DNA of 23,604 bases from UBA9715 sp045629845 (GCA_045629845.1 JAZQRZ010000093.1:1-23604); one strand, 5' to 3'; shown: positions 15,393 to 22,999, numbered from the stretch's first letter. The notes: generated by a model not told the origin, from the sequence alone. Numbers and translations: made by a program.

Positions 15393-16955
15393 TTATGCCT
15401 GCAAAGCAGCGCCTAAGCCGCCCCACTCTTCGCGGAACAAAGCAGCATCCATTTCTTTCAAGTCAGGAGAAACAGCTGGCTTAAAGCCCATATGCGGGAA
15501 GATGTCACGTTCCAGGTCAACGCCAGGAGCAATCTCGACAACAGTCATGACACCGTCGATAAGCTGCAGCACACAGCGCTCGGTAACATACAGAATCGTT
15601 TGATCAGGACGAGCATACTGACCTGCAAAGGTAATCTGCTGCACCGTGTCAACAAACTTCTGAGCTTTGCCTTCTTCGGCGATAACAAGCTTGCCATCTT
15701 CAACACGAATATCGCCCTTAGCCATAAAGGTACCCGCAAAGATAACCTTGGTAGCGCTTTGAGTGATATCGATAAGACCACCGGGGCCAGACAGACGATT
15801 GCCAAACTTAGAAACGTTCAGGTTGCCGTCCTTGTCAGCTTCAGCCAGACCAAGCACCGTAATATCCAAGCCACCGCCATCAATGAAGTCGAACATCGAA
15901 TTATGCGAAATGATGGCTTCGGCATTGTAATTGCTGCCAAAGTTAGGCAATGCAGCTGGTACACCACCAATACCGCCCGCCTCGGCAGTAATCGTAATCT
16001 TGTCGGAATAACCCTCTTCAGCAACGATGGAAGCCACATCAGCAGGAATACCTACACCCAGGTTAGCAATGCTGCCTTCGCGCAGTTCCATCGCGCAGCG
16101 ACGGCAGATAACCTTACGCGGAGACAAATCAAGAACAGGAAGCTGATTCAGCGGCTTTTTAATCTGACCCGAGAAAGCAGGCTCAAAGTAAACACCTTCG
16201 GTCTGCCAGCAGCAATCTTGTTCAGTTGCCTGTACAACGTAGTCGACCATGATGCCCGGAATTGCCACGTCTTTCGGATTCAGCGTACCCTTCTGAGCAA
16301 GATATTCAACCTGAACGATAACGATGCCGCCGCTATTCTTTGCAGCTGATGCCACGGCCAAGCCTTCATTCATAACGCTTTCATGCGCGAAAGAAATGTT
16401 GCCATTTTCGTCGGCAATGGTGCCGCGCAGCAAAGCAACATCAAGCGGGAAGCTCTTATAGAACAGGTATTCTTCACCCTGGAATTCGATGAGCTCGCAA
16501 GCGTCGGTATCGGTTTCGGGGCTCATGCGGCCGCCTTCGACACGAGGGTCGACAAACGTTCCCAGACCAATCTTGGTAATCATGCCTGGTCTGCCAGCCG
16601 CAATTTCACGCCACAGGTTAATGATGACGCCCTGCGGTAAGCAGTGACACTTGATTTTGCCTTCCTGAACCAAACCATTCAGCGTGAAGGCCGAACCAAT
16701 ATGAGCAGCCGACCACTGGGTAACCAAGCCCGGACCAGCTTCGCCTAACACGGTAACACCACGATACTTCCAGTCACCCATTGCACAACCCTGCTTCAGG
16801 TTCAGATTGCAGGGGTGGCCGGTTTCTTTAAAGTTATCGCGCATTGCGCGACCAACTTCTTCGGCCCAGCCAGAAAGACCCATGCCAGCAACGCCAACAG
16901 TAGCGCCATCAGGAATGAGTTGAGCCGCCTCTTTCGCAGTGATGAACTTTGCCAT
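15393..16955 (-). CDS. Acyl-CoA:carboxylate CoA-transferase, fused alpha-beta (YdiF-like)
   Basis: Class I CoA-transferase moving CoA from an acyl-CoA donor (often acetyl-CoA) to a short-chain or unsaturated acid. The 520 residues join both halves in one chain, as in YdiF and propionate CoA-transferase. The N-terminal half has the CoA-binding glycine stretch GVAGMGLSGWAEEVG (about 21-35). The C-terminal half starts near 280. Glu325 in TAEAGGIGGVP is the probable covalent glutamyl-CoA residue. AAGGAG precedes the start, 18 bases after fixX. Last gene of the acd-fixABCX operon, so it probably activates the acid reduced by that pathway; the acid itself cannot be told from sequence. Confidence 0.87.
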   Translation of the reverse strand: MAKFITAKEAAQLIPDGATVGVAGMGLSGWAEEVGRAMRDNFKETGHPCNLNLKQGCAMGDWKYRGVTVLGEAGPGLVTQWSAAHIGSAFTLNGLVQEGKIKCHCLPQGVIINLWREIAAGRPGMITKIGLGTFVDPRVEGGRMSPETDTDACELIEFQGEEYLFYKSFPLDVALLRGTIADENGNISFAHESVMNEGLAVASAAKNSGGIVIVQVEYLAQKGTLNPKDVAIPGIMVDYVVQATEQDCCWQTEGVYFEPAFSGQIKKPLNQLPVLDLSPRKVICRRCAMELREGSIANLGVGIPADVASIVAEEGYSDKITITAEAGGIGGVPAALPNFGSNYNAEAIISHNSMFDFIDGGGLDITVLGLAEADKDGNLNVSKFGNRLSGPGGLIDITQSATKVIFAGTFMAKGDIRVEDGKLVIAEEGKAQKFVDTVQQITFAGQYARPDQTILYVTERCVLQLIDGVMTVVEIAPGVDLERDIFPHMGFKPAVSPDLKEMDAALFREEWGGLGAALQA

Positions 16956-16973
16956 GTGTTTCTCCTTAGACTT

Positions 16974-17279
16974 TTAGCCTTCGCGATATTCAACGCCCAT
17001 GGTTGGACCTGGGAATGTCCACGTTTCTAAAATGGTGTCGCCGCACAAGATGCGACACGTTCCGCATTCCAAGCAGCCTGCATAATCAAACGACTTCGCG
17101 CCGTCCTCGTCGCGCTTGTACAAAGCTGCTGGGCAAACCTTAATCAGTTTGTCGAATTCAGCATCATCAACCGAATCAATTTCGCCTTTTAAAACAATGT
17201 GCGCATTGCCTTCGTCGACTTCGTACTTGTTTACTGCCAAGAACTCGTCAACGTTCACCGTAATCTTGATGTCACTCAT
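16974..17279 (-). CDS. fixX: Ferredoxin-like protein FixX
   Basis: A 101-residue iron-sulphur partner of FixC. Probable [4Fe-4S] ligands are C49 in KVCPAALY and C69, C72 and C75 in GCLECGTCRILC; C79 is an extra cysteine. The ending TWTFPGPTMGVEYREG is typical of FixX and of the C-terminus of ETF-quinone oxidoreductase. Its start overlaps the fixC stop codon (ATGA), so the two are translationally coupled and likely made in equal amounts. Confidence 0.93.
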   Translation of the reverse strand: MSDIKITVNVDEFLAVNKYEVDEGNAHIVLKGEIDSVDDAEFDKLIKVCPAALYKRDEDGAKSFDYAGCLECGTCRILCGDTILETWTFPGPTMGVEYREG

Positions 17280-18577
17280 AATGCCTTCATCGCTCCCCTC
17301 GCATCGCGGGCGATGTTCATGAGCCCGACCTTCTTGATTGCAGGCTTCACCTGTTGCTTAATAGGTGTAGTTGGTGAACCATCAACAATGAACATGCCGT
17401 TCATCAAATCCTTCACCAGTTCGGGATACGTCGTAAACATACGATCAAAACCTTCAAGGAAAGCTGGCTCATCCTTGAACTGGCGCAAATCCTTCATGAC
17501 AAACGAGTTCTCAAGTACGTCAACATAAGCCTTCAAAACGCCTTCGTCAGACATACCCAAATCAATCGCGTGTGCCGCGCATTGACCAGCAGCTTGTCCA
17601 GCAGCAATGGCGTAATCCATGCCACGCACCATGTAACCAAAATTGATGCACATCATGGCAGTATCGCCTGCCAACATAACACCATCGCTCACGAGTTTTG
17701 GCATGATGTTGAAGCCGCCTTCTGGCACCATATGACCAGAATGTTCGACAACCTTCGCGCCACGAATAAGCGGCTCAACAGCAGGATGATGCTTTAAATC
17801 TTCAAGCATCTGATACACCGGAGATGCGTTTTCCGAGCTAGAACAAGCTTCGATACCAGCAACAACACCCAAGCTGATAGATTCCTTGTTCGTGTACATA
17901 AAGCCGCCGCCGAATACACCATGAGTTGCATCACCAGCAAACAGCCAGGCAGCGCCTTCGCCAGGGTTGCATAGCAAGCGATCATCGATTGTCTTTTCGT
18001 CGAGCTTGAAGACTTCTTTTACGCCAACAGCAATTTGGCTTGCTGGCGGCTTTTCATACCCGACCGCTTCTTTGGCAAGCAGTGAATTCACGCCATCTGC
18101 CAAGATAACAATTTGAGCAGTAATTTCGTCTTCACCAGCACGAACGCCGCACACCTTACCCGCTTCATCCTTGACCAAAGCCTCGACGGGAATGCCGTAA
18201 ATCATTTCGGCGCCAGCATCTTCAGCCTTAGAAGCTAGCCACTGATCAAAGGGCCCACGCAAAACCGAATAGGAAGCCTGTTCGTCTTGCAGCATATCGT
18301 TGCTTGAAAAGTCGACCGTAAAGTTTGCATCGGGCGACATAAGAGAAATGCGTTCGTGAGTAATCTTGCGCTCGAAAGGAGCATCAGCCAGTTCTTCGTC
18401 GCTAAAAACTTTGCGCAACGAATGGACATACAAACGCCCGCCTGTCATGTTTTTAGCCCCTGCATAGTTGCCACGTTCGACAACAAGAACGGACTTCCCA
18501 GCTTTCGCGAGTTCATAGGCCGCAACCGAACCTGCAAGGCCCGCACCGACCACAATCGCGTCGAAATCGTATTCCAT
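17276..18577 (-). CDS. fixC: FAD-dependent oxidoreductase FixC (ETF-quinone oxidoreductase-like)
   Basis: A 433-residue flavoprotein that takes electrons from FixAB and, with FixX, passes them on to quinone or a downstream acceptor. The N-terminal Rossmann motif is IVVGAGLAGSVAAYELAKAG (about 8-27). A second FAD contact is MLAGDTAMMCINFGYMVRG near 320. Start at 18577 with AGAGAGGA upstream; the 30 in-frame codons above it cover the structured intercistronic region and do not look like protein. No membrane span is present, so any quinone contact would be peripheral. Confidence 0.93.
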   Translation of the reverse strand: MEYDFDAIVVGAGLAGSVAAYELAKAGKSVLVVERGNYAGAKNMTGGRLYVHSLRKVFSDEELADAPFERKITHERISLMSPDANFTVDFSSNDMLQDEQASYSVLRGPFDQWLASKAEDAGAEMIYGIPVEALVKDEAGKVCGVRAGEDEITAQIVILADGVNSLLAKEAVGYEKPPASQIAVGVKEVFKLDEKTIDDRLLCNPGEGAAWLFAGDATHGVFGGGFMYTNKESISLGVVAGIEACSSSENASPVYQMLEDLKHHPAVEPLIRGAKVVEHSGHMVPEGGFNIMPKLVSDGVMLAGDTAMMCINFGYMVRGMDYAIAAGQAAGQCAAHAIDLGMSDEGVLKAYVDVLENSFVMKDLRQFKDEPAFLEGFDRMFTTYPELVKDLMNGMFIVDGSPTTPIKQQVKPAIKKVGLMNIARDARGAMKAL

Positions 18578-18605
18578 TGAGTCCTCTCTCTTCACTCTTG
18601 CCCGT

Positions 18606-18701
18606 CCAGCTGGGAAGCCTGGTCTTGCAAAGACCTGCTGATGGAGGAGCAGATTCTTTGCACGCACCGACTACTGTCGGCGAACCCTGCCTCCCAGCTG
18701 G
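18606..18701 (-). ncRNA. Candidate structured RNA (three-way junction) in the fixB-fixC gap
   Basis: The minus-strand transcript can fold into a closed three-way junction. P1 pairs 18701-18689 with 18618-18606, 13 bp with one G-U. P2 is CCGAC-AGTA-GTCGG (18680-18667). P3 pairs TGCAAAGA (18662-18655) with TCTTTGCA (18633-18626) and, past a 2/1 internal loop, CTGCT with AGCAG (18652-18648 with 18639-18635), closing an 8-base loop. An alternative hairpin GGTCT-TTGCA-AGACC (18635-18621) excludes the base of P3. It fills most of a 151-base gap in an operon whose other fix genes are 0-18 bases apart. I do not recognise it as a known riboswitch or other Rfam family; folding was done by eye. Confidence 0.55.
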
Positions 18702-18728
18702 TGGTTTGACTTCAGACAGCTAAAAGCC

Positions 18729-19613
18729 TTACAGGGCGGCGGTCAAAGCAGGCAGGATCTTCTTCAGATCACCAACCAGACCGTAATCGCACTGCTTGAA
18801 AATCGGAGCGTTTTCGTCCTTGTTAATAGCAAACACAGTGCCCGCGCGATTTGCACCAACCATGTGCTGAATCTGACCAGAAATACCCGCGGCAATGTAG
18901 ACCTTCGGCGACAGGATAAGACCTGAAACACCAATGTACGTTTCGGCAGGCATCCAATCTACGCCTTCTGCCAGCGGACGCGAGCAGCCTAAGCCTGCTC
19001 CAATCTTGTCAGCCAAATCACGAGCGAGCTGCAAATCAACCTGTTCAGAGAAGCCACGACCAGCCGCCACCACAGCATCGGATGCAGTCAAATCGATACC
19101 ACTCTTAGGAACCGGCTCAGAAGATACTTCACGAACAGCATGTTCAGGAGCAACCCAAGCCAACTCTTCTGCAGCACCGTTAGAACCACTTGCTTGCTCA
19201 TTTACAAAGACATTAGGTGAAACGGTATAGAACGCCGTACCCGTTGCCTTACGCTGAGCATGGCCGACACCGCCAAAATACATGCTGGTGGCAACTCCGC
19301 CTTCGATGGTCAAGGCGTCAGCAATAACCGATGCACCTGCCGCAGCGGCCAACTTGCCAGCAACGCTTTTCATGCGTTTCGTTGGCTCGACGATAACAGC
19401 ATCGAAGCCAGCAATAACAGGAGCCAGCGTTTTATCGGCATCATCCAAAATAGAACCAGTCGGAACTGCTACGTGATAAGCGGCATCTGCAATTCCTTCA
19501 GGAACTGCATTTACACCAACAACAGCTACGGCAACTTCGTCAGCCAAGGTACGAGCGCCAGCGCACAGCTGCTTCGCCGCTTCAGAGTGTTCAGCGATAA
19601 CAAATGCTTTCAT
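18729..19613 (-). CDS. fixB: Electron transfer flavoprotein alpha-type subunit FixB
   Basis: A 294-residue protein, a little shorter than the usual 310-330. The C-terminal FAD domain is intact: SRPLAEGVDWMPAETYIGVS, YIAAGISGQIQHMVGAN, FAINKDENAPIFKQCDYGLV. The N-terminal domain (about 1-170) is variable, as in other FixB/EtfA proteins. It pairs with FixA to form the flavin heterodimer. AAAGGA precedes the start; it begins 18 bases after fixA. In FixABCX systems the heterodimer accepts NADH electrons and can bifurcate them between ferredoxin/flavodoxin and FixCX; here that role is inferred from the gene set. Confidence 0.93.
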   Translation of the reverse strand: MKAFVIAEHSEAAKQLCAGARTLADEVAVAVVGVNAVPEGIADAAYHVAVPTGSILDDADKTLAPVIAGFDAVIVEPTKRMKSVAGKLAAAAGASVIADALTIEGGVATSMYFGGVGHAQRKATGTAFYTVSPNVFVNEQASGSNGAAEELAWVAPEHAVREVSSEPVPKSGIDLTASDAVVAAGRGFSEQVDLQLARDLADKIGAGLGCSRPLAEGVDWMPAETYIGVSGLILSPKVYIAAGISGQIQHMVGANRAGTVFAINKDENAPIFKQCDYGLVGDLKKILPALTAAL

Positions 19614-19631
19614 GGAATTCGTTCCTTTCTG

Positions 19632-20390
19632 CTACAGAGCGGCCTTAATGGCAGCTGCAAATGCTTCGATAGCGCCGTCTTCGGACGCATCCTTAATCTC
19701 GAGCTTACGATCAACCTGCTCGGGTGCTTTCACGGAAATAGTTTCGGTAACGTTGGAATAGGCATTGCTTGCTGCCGACACTTCCATCGGCTTCTTACCA
19801 GCCTTCAAAATGTCACCCATGCCCGGAATACGCGGTAAAGCAATATCAGGAGTAACCGCAACAAGGCAAGGTGTAGGAAGCTCAACGGTTTCAATAACGT
19901 CTTCAAGCTTGCGACGTGCCGTGATAACTGCCCCGTTAGCTTCAAGTGCAATAACACTGTTTACACTAGGAACGCCCAGCTTGTAAGCTAGCTGAACGTC
20001 AACCTGCTGAGCAAACACGTCAGCCGAACCGTCGCCGCAGATGATAATGTCCCATTCACCAACCGTACCAATCAGGTCAGCCAGCGCCTCTGCTGTTGCA
20101 TGCGAGTCAAGATCAGCCAGCGCATCGTCAGCCATCATGAACAGTTTGTCAGCACCACGTGCCATGACGTTTTTCTTCAATTTCGAATCGTCAATACGCG
20201 ACCCGCCTACCGTAACAGCCAGCACCTGCGAACCTTCGTTAGCTGCAGCCAACTGAGCAGCGGCTTCAATGGCGTTTAAGTCGTATTCGGAAACTTTTTG
20301 CGGAGCCTTCGAAGTATCCAAGCTGCCATCTGCAGCAACCTGAATATCCTGGTCGTCAGGGACAACCTTAAATGCAACGATGATATTCAT
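19632..20390 (-). CDS. fixA: Electron transfer flavoprotein beta-type subunit FixA
   Basis: A 252-residue protein, normal length. It opens MNIIVAFKVVPDDQDIQVAA and has the family core KVSEYDLNAIEAAAQLA and CGDGSADVFAQQVDVQLAYK, followed by LGVPSVNSVIAL. The GDGSADVFAQQV loop lines the nucleotide/second-flavin site in ETF beta subunits. GGAAGGATAG precedes the start, just downstream of a perfect 12-bp hairpin. Partner of FixB; the cell has a complete FixABCX set in this operon. Confidence 0.93.
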   Translation of the reverse strand: MNIIVAFKVVPDDQDIQVAADGSLDTSKAPQKVSEYDLNAIEAAAQLAAANEGSQVLAVTVGGSRIDDSKLKKNVMARGADKLFMMADDALADLDSHATAEALADLIGTVGEWDIIICGDGSADVFAQQVDVQLAYKLGVPSVNSVIALEANGAVITARRKLEDVIETVELPTPCLVAVTPDIALPRIPGMGDILKAGKKPMEVSAASNAYSNVTETISVKAPEQVDRKLEIKDASEDGAIEAFAAAIKAAL

Positions 20391-20417
20391 TCAACTATCC
20401 TTCCATTACGACCTCCC

Positions 20418-20457
20418 CGTACCCGCACGTAAAAGGAGGTAAAAGCGTGCGGGTACG
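20418..20457 (-). other. Perfect 12-bp intercistronic hairpin between acd and fixA
   Basis: CGTACCCGCACG (20418-20429) and CGTGCGGGTACG (20446-20457) form an uninterrupted GC-rich stem with a 16-base loop, within an 84-base gap. No U-run follows, so it is not a classical terminator. It ends about 27 bases before the fixA start codon. It could protect the upstream dehydrogenase message or be an RNase III-type processing point. Confidence 0.65.
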
Positions 20458-20474
20458 AGGAGTGGGGACTAACA

Positions 20475-21632
20475 CTACTGACGAGCGTATTTCTTAGCGA
20501 GCTGGCGGCCAGCAATGTAAACCATGATTTCAGACGTGCCACCAGCGATATCGTTACCACGCGTATCAAGCCACAGACGACCAACGCGAGTTTCAGTCGT
20601 AAAGCCAAGACCACCGAAGATTTGCAGCGCCTCAGATGCAACCCAATTAAGCTTCTGGCCGCAATAGCGCTTCAGCAGAGCTGAATCGATTCGCACAGAT
20701 TGACCGTTATCAATCTTCCAAAGCGTCTTGTACAGCATGTTGCGAGCATTCTGCAGCACCGTTTCCATGTCGGTCAGCTTTTCCTGAATCAGCTGATAGT
20801 TAGAAATGGGCTTACCAAAAGTAATACGCTCAGACACGTAAGCAGCCGCATCGTCCATGGCAGCCTGAGCCAAGCCAAGGTCTTGTGCGCAAATGAAGCA
20901 GCGTTCAAGCTCGAAGTTCTTCATCAGATTCATGAAGCCCTGACCCTGTTCGCCAACGCGCATATCTTCAGTAAGAACCACGTCGTCGAAATACATTTCA
21001 CAGAAAGGCATAATCTGCTGACCAATCTTGTGCAGCGGAGCCGTAGAAACACCCTTGGTTTCTTTCGGAATAAGCCACATTGTCATGTTGCGATTTTCGC
21101 GAGCAGGATCTTCATCCTTAGCAATAGCAAGAACATACGGGAATACTTCACCCATGGTGACCCACGTCTTCTGGCCGTTCAGGATATATGTGCCATCCGG
21201 CTGCTTCTTAGTAACGCATGTCATTGCCGAGTTATCGCTACCTGCTGCCGGCTCGGAAAATGCCAAGGAGAACATAGGCTGACCAGTCTTGTTGTATTCG
21301 TCGAACGCCATCTGAATCTGAGCTTCGCTTCCGAATTCAATCATGTCACGCATCGAAAGCGTGTAGTTAAGGAAGGGCGTAGTCGAACCGGTTGAATGAG
21401 CGATTTCTTCAACGATTAAGCCCAGAGTAACGTTATCGCACGGAACTCCACCGTATTCCTCGGGCAGACCCATAAAGCCAAGACCCGTTTCAAGATATGC
21501 CTGTAGTACATCTTCGGGCGTTCGGCCAGCTGCATACATTTCAGCGATTTTTTCTTCGGTGTAATAACGGCTTGCAAATTCGCGAACGCTTTCAAGAATG
21601 AGCTCTTGCTCGTCGGTCAGACCGAAATCCAT
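20475..21632 (-). CDS. Acyl-CoA dehydrogenase, CaiA/YdiO-like (probable enoyl-CoA reductase)
   Basis: A 385-residue FAD enzyme of the acyl-CoA dehydrogenase fold. Landmarks: MDFGLTDEQELI at the start, AFSEPAAGSDNSAM (about 124-137), LNGQKTWVT (151-159), FGKPISNYQLIQEKLTDME (272-290) and LQIFGGLGFTTE (336-347). The C-terminal site that carries the catalytic Glu in medium-chain enzymes (YEGT) reads IAGGT here, with Gly364. E. coli CaiA, as I recall it, also has Gly there. The alternative base position of isovaleryl-type enzymes is Glu here (E243 in ELER). With fixABCX downstream it probably reduces an enoyl-CoA as an electron sink. AGGAG precedes the start. First gene of the operon, opposite a LysR regulator. 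Confidence 0.9.
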   Translation of the reverse strand: MDFGLTDEQELILESVREFASRYYTEEKIAEMYAAGRTPEDVLQAYLETGLGFMGLPEEYGGVPCDNVTLGLIVEEIAHSTGSTTPFLNYTLSMRDMIEFGSEAQIQMAFDEYNKTGQPMFSLAFSEPAAGSDNSAMTCVTKKQPDGTYILNGQKTWVTMGEVFPYVLAIAKDEDPARENRNMTMWLIPKETKGVSTAPLHKIGQQIMPFCEMYFDDVVLTEDMRVGEQGQGFMNLMKNFELERCFICAQDLGLAQAAMDDAAAYVSERITFGKPISNYQLIQEKLTDMETVLQNARNMLYKTLWKIDNGQSVRIDSALLKRYCGQKLNWVASEALQIFGGLGFTTETRVGRLWLDTRGNDIAGGTSEIMVYIAGRQLAKKYARQ

Positions 21633-21666
21633 GGAGACTCCTATCTCGAGAATGGTATGTGGCTGT

Positions 21667-21696
21667 AGTGTAAGGAATCATTCTTGGATTAATCAA
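21667..21696 (-). promoter_or_regulatory. Promoter of the acd-fixABCX-CoA-transferase operon
   Basis: Minus-strand TTGATT (21696-21691), 18 bases, TACACT (21672-21667), with a start near 21660 and a leader of about 28 bases. The -35 lies in the GATTAATC-centred palindrome, so a regulator bound there would overlap RNA polymerase. Confidence 0.55.
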
Positions 21697-21725
21697 TACA
21701 AAACGTAATCAATTCTGATTTGATT
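21684..21725. promoter_or_regulatory. LysR-type binding sites in the divergent promoter region
   Basis: Two symmetric sites built from the same half-site lie here. TTGGATTAATCAA (21684-21696) is centred on a perfect GATTAATC palindrome. AATCAA-N7-TTGATT (21707-21725) contains the LysR T-N11-A form and overlaps the -35 of the regulator's own promoter. A third related copy, CTTGGATTGATTA (21777-21789), repeats 21683-21695 (CTTGGATTAATCA) 94 bases away in the regulator leader. Binding is inferred from symmetry, repetition and position. Confidence 0.55.
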
Positions 21726-21748
21726 TCCGAATAAGCCGAGAATATAAT
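21720..21748 (+). promoter_or_regulatory. Promoter of the LysR-type regulator
   Basis: TTGATT (21720-21725), exactly 17 bases, TATAAT (21743-21748) on the plus strand. The start would be near 21755, giving a leader of about 78 bases that contains the third motif copy at 21777-21789. Confidence 0.65.
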
Positions 21749-21832
21749 TCAGAAACCAAATGAATACGAAATGAACCTTGGATTGATTAGCTCAGAATAC
21801 CTTGCACGATTACACGGTCGTAAAGGATTGCT

Positions 21833-22726
21833 ATGAACTTTCATCAGCTGGAATACTTCGTTACGGTAGCTGACACGGGGCATGTCTCTCAAGCAGCTGA
21901 ACTGCTTAACGTGTCTCAACCTGCCCTTAGTTCCAACATTCAAAAGCTCGAAAAAGAGATTGGCGTTAAACTCTTTGACCGCTCTGGGCGACGAATTGTA
22001 TTGAACTCTTACGGTGAAGCATTTCTTCCTATAGCCAAGCATTTGCTTACTACACTTGAAGAAGGTCTTGAAAGCGTTCATGACCTTAAACGATCAGAAG
22101 AGAATCGCGTTGTTATGTGCACTCGTTCTTTCGCCTACCATTCAACCTTGGAACGCGAACTTTTTACGCGATTCCCCAATATCAGTTTGTCGAACAACGA
22201 TTGTGATTTCGACGAACTGTTTGACAAGGTGATGTCAGGAGACCTTGATTTCTGTGTCGTAGGAAAAGCGCTTCCGACTATTGCGCTTTCGTACGCCGTA
22301 TTCCACGGCATAAAGATGGCATTACTTGTAGCTGATGATGGTCCCTATGCAGAGCTTGAAACAGCTAAGCTTTCTGATTTTGCTCAGGCTGAATTTGCAA
22401 TGCTCCCTGCTGAGCGTGCTTCTGGCGCTTCTGAATTTGAAGACAGCTGTACAAAGCTTGGCTTTAAACCAAACATAACGTTTATCGGGACAGACTATAC
22501 CGACATACTTGGCGCCGTACGCTACAGCGGAAAAGTTTGCTGGATACCTGAACGTATCCTTACTCGCCTTCATTTAGAAGGTATACACACCATTGAATTA
22601 GAAGGCACCGGATCTGAATCGCATCTCATCATGTACTGGAACGAAGACGTCTTAAAACACCGTCCCGTTTCTGACGAAGTCCGTCGCATTATGGAACGCT
22701 ACTACCGCTCCATGGTTCATAAGTAA
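21833..22726 (+). CDS. LysR-type transcriptional regulator
   Basis: A 297-residue regulator. The N-terminal winged helix (about 1-60) has MNFHQLEYFVTVADTGHVSQ, then AAELLNVSQPALSSNIQKLE, then LFDRSGRRIVLN; the rest is a periplasmic-binding-protein-like effector domain. AAAGGA lies 6 bases before ATG. It is divergent from the acd-fix operon with a shared 200-base control region, the classic arrangement for a LysR protein that controls its neighbour and itself. The inducer is probably an acid or CoA ester of the pathway; this is inference. A strong terminator follows at 22754-22774. Confidence 0.92.
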   Translation: MNFHQLEYFVTVADTGHVSQAAELLNVSQPALSSNIQKLEKEIGVKLFDRSGRRIVLNSYGEAFLPIAKHLLTTLEEGLESVHDLKRSEENRVVMCTRSFAYHSTLERELFTRFPNISLSNNDCDFDELFDKVMSGDLDFCVVGKALPTIALSYAVFHGIKMALLVADDGPYAELETAKLSDFAQAEFAMLPAERASGASEFEDSCTKLGFKPNITFIGTDYTDILGAVRYSGKVCWIPERILTRLHLEGIHTIELEGTGSESHLIMYWNEDVLKHRPVSDEVRRIMERYYRSMVHK

Positions 22727-22753
22727 TGCGATAAAACTACCCACAAAACAATA

Positions 22754-22774
22754 AAGCCCGCAACATGCGGGCTT
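22754..22774 (+). terminator. Terminator of the LysR-type gene
   Basis: AAGCCCGC (22754-22761), loop AACAT, GCGGGCTT (22767-22774), then TTCTT. It is 28 bases after the stop codon. The following 22780-22870 contains nothing I can identify and separates this gene from the convergent rRNA operon. Confidence 0.9.
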
Positions 22775-22859
22775 TTCTTATGCTCCATAGAAGAGGCTAG
22801 AACCGCCCGAACAAGCCTCGGCTAACGTTCGTTCGACCCTCACCTTTTCTCAAGATCTA

Positions 22860-22883
22860 GACAAAACAAAAAGCGCCACGCGC
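22860..22883 (-). terminator. rRNA operon terminator
   Basis: On the minus strand, right after the 5S 3' end, GCGC-GTG-GCGC (22883-22873) is followed by TTTTTGTTTTGT. The stem is short but very GC-rich, and the U-run is long. No tRNA lies between 5S and this signal. Confidence 0.7.
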
Positions 22884-22999
22884 GAGTGCGGCGACCTATC
22901 CTCCCGCAGTCTGACACTGCAGTACTTTCGGCGAGGGTGGGCTTAACTACCGAGTTCGGAACGGGATCGGGTGATCCCCACCTCCATGGCCGCACTCGC
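22882..22999 (-). rRNA. rrf: 5S ribosomal RNA
   Basis: The minus strand reads GCGAGTGCGGCCATGGAGG, then GGGATCACCCGATCCCGTTC, then CGAACTCGGTAGTTAAGC, the standard 5S core, and closes with GTCGCCGCACTCGC, which pairs with the 5' end (helix I). About 118 bases; the ends are set by alignment to helix I by eye and may be off by a few bases. It lies about 130 bases after the 23S gene. Confidence 0.95.

Noticed and set aside
15492..16349. 285-codon open frame on the plus strand opposite the CoA-transferase
   Set aside because: It is antisense to a gene with clear family motifs and good ribosome site, its product has no domain, and it lacks a ribosome site.
18578..18667. 30-codon N-terminal extension of fixC
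   Set aside because: It runs through the structured gap, ignores the AGAGAGGA site before 18577, and precedes a standard flavoprotein N-terminus (MEYDFDAIVVGAG).
18606..18701. tRNA gene or transposable element in the fixB-fixC gap
   Set aside because: It contains GGGTTCG, but there is no 7-bp acceptor, anticodon or CCA arrangement. The ends are inverted repeats but show no flanking target duplication and no second copy in the window.
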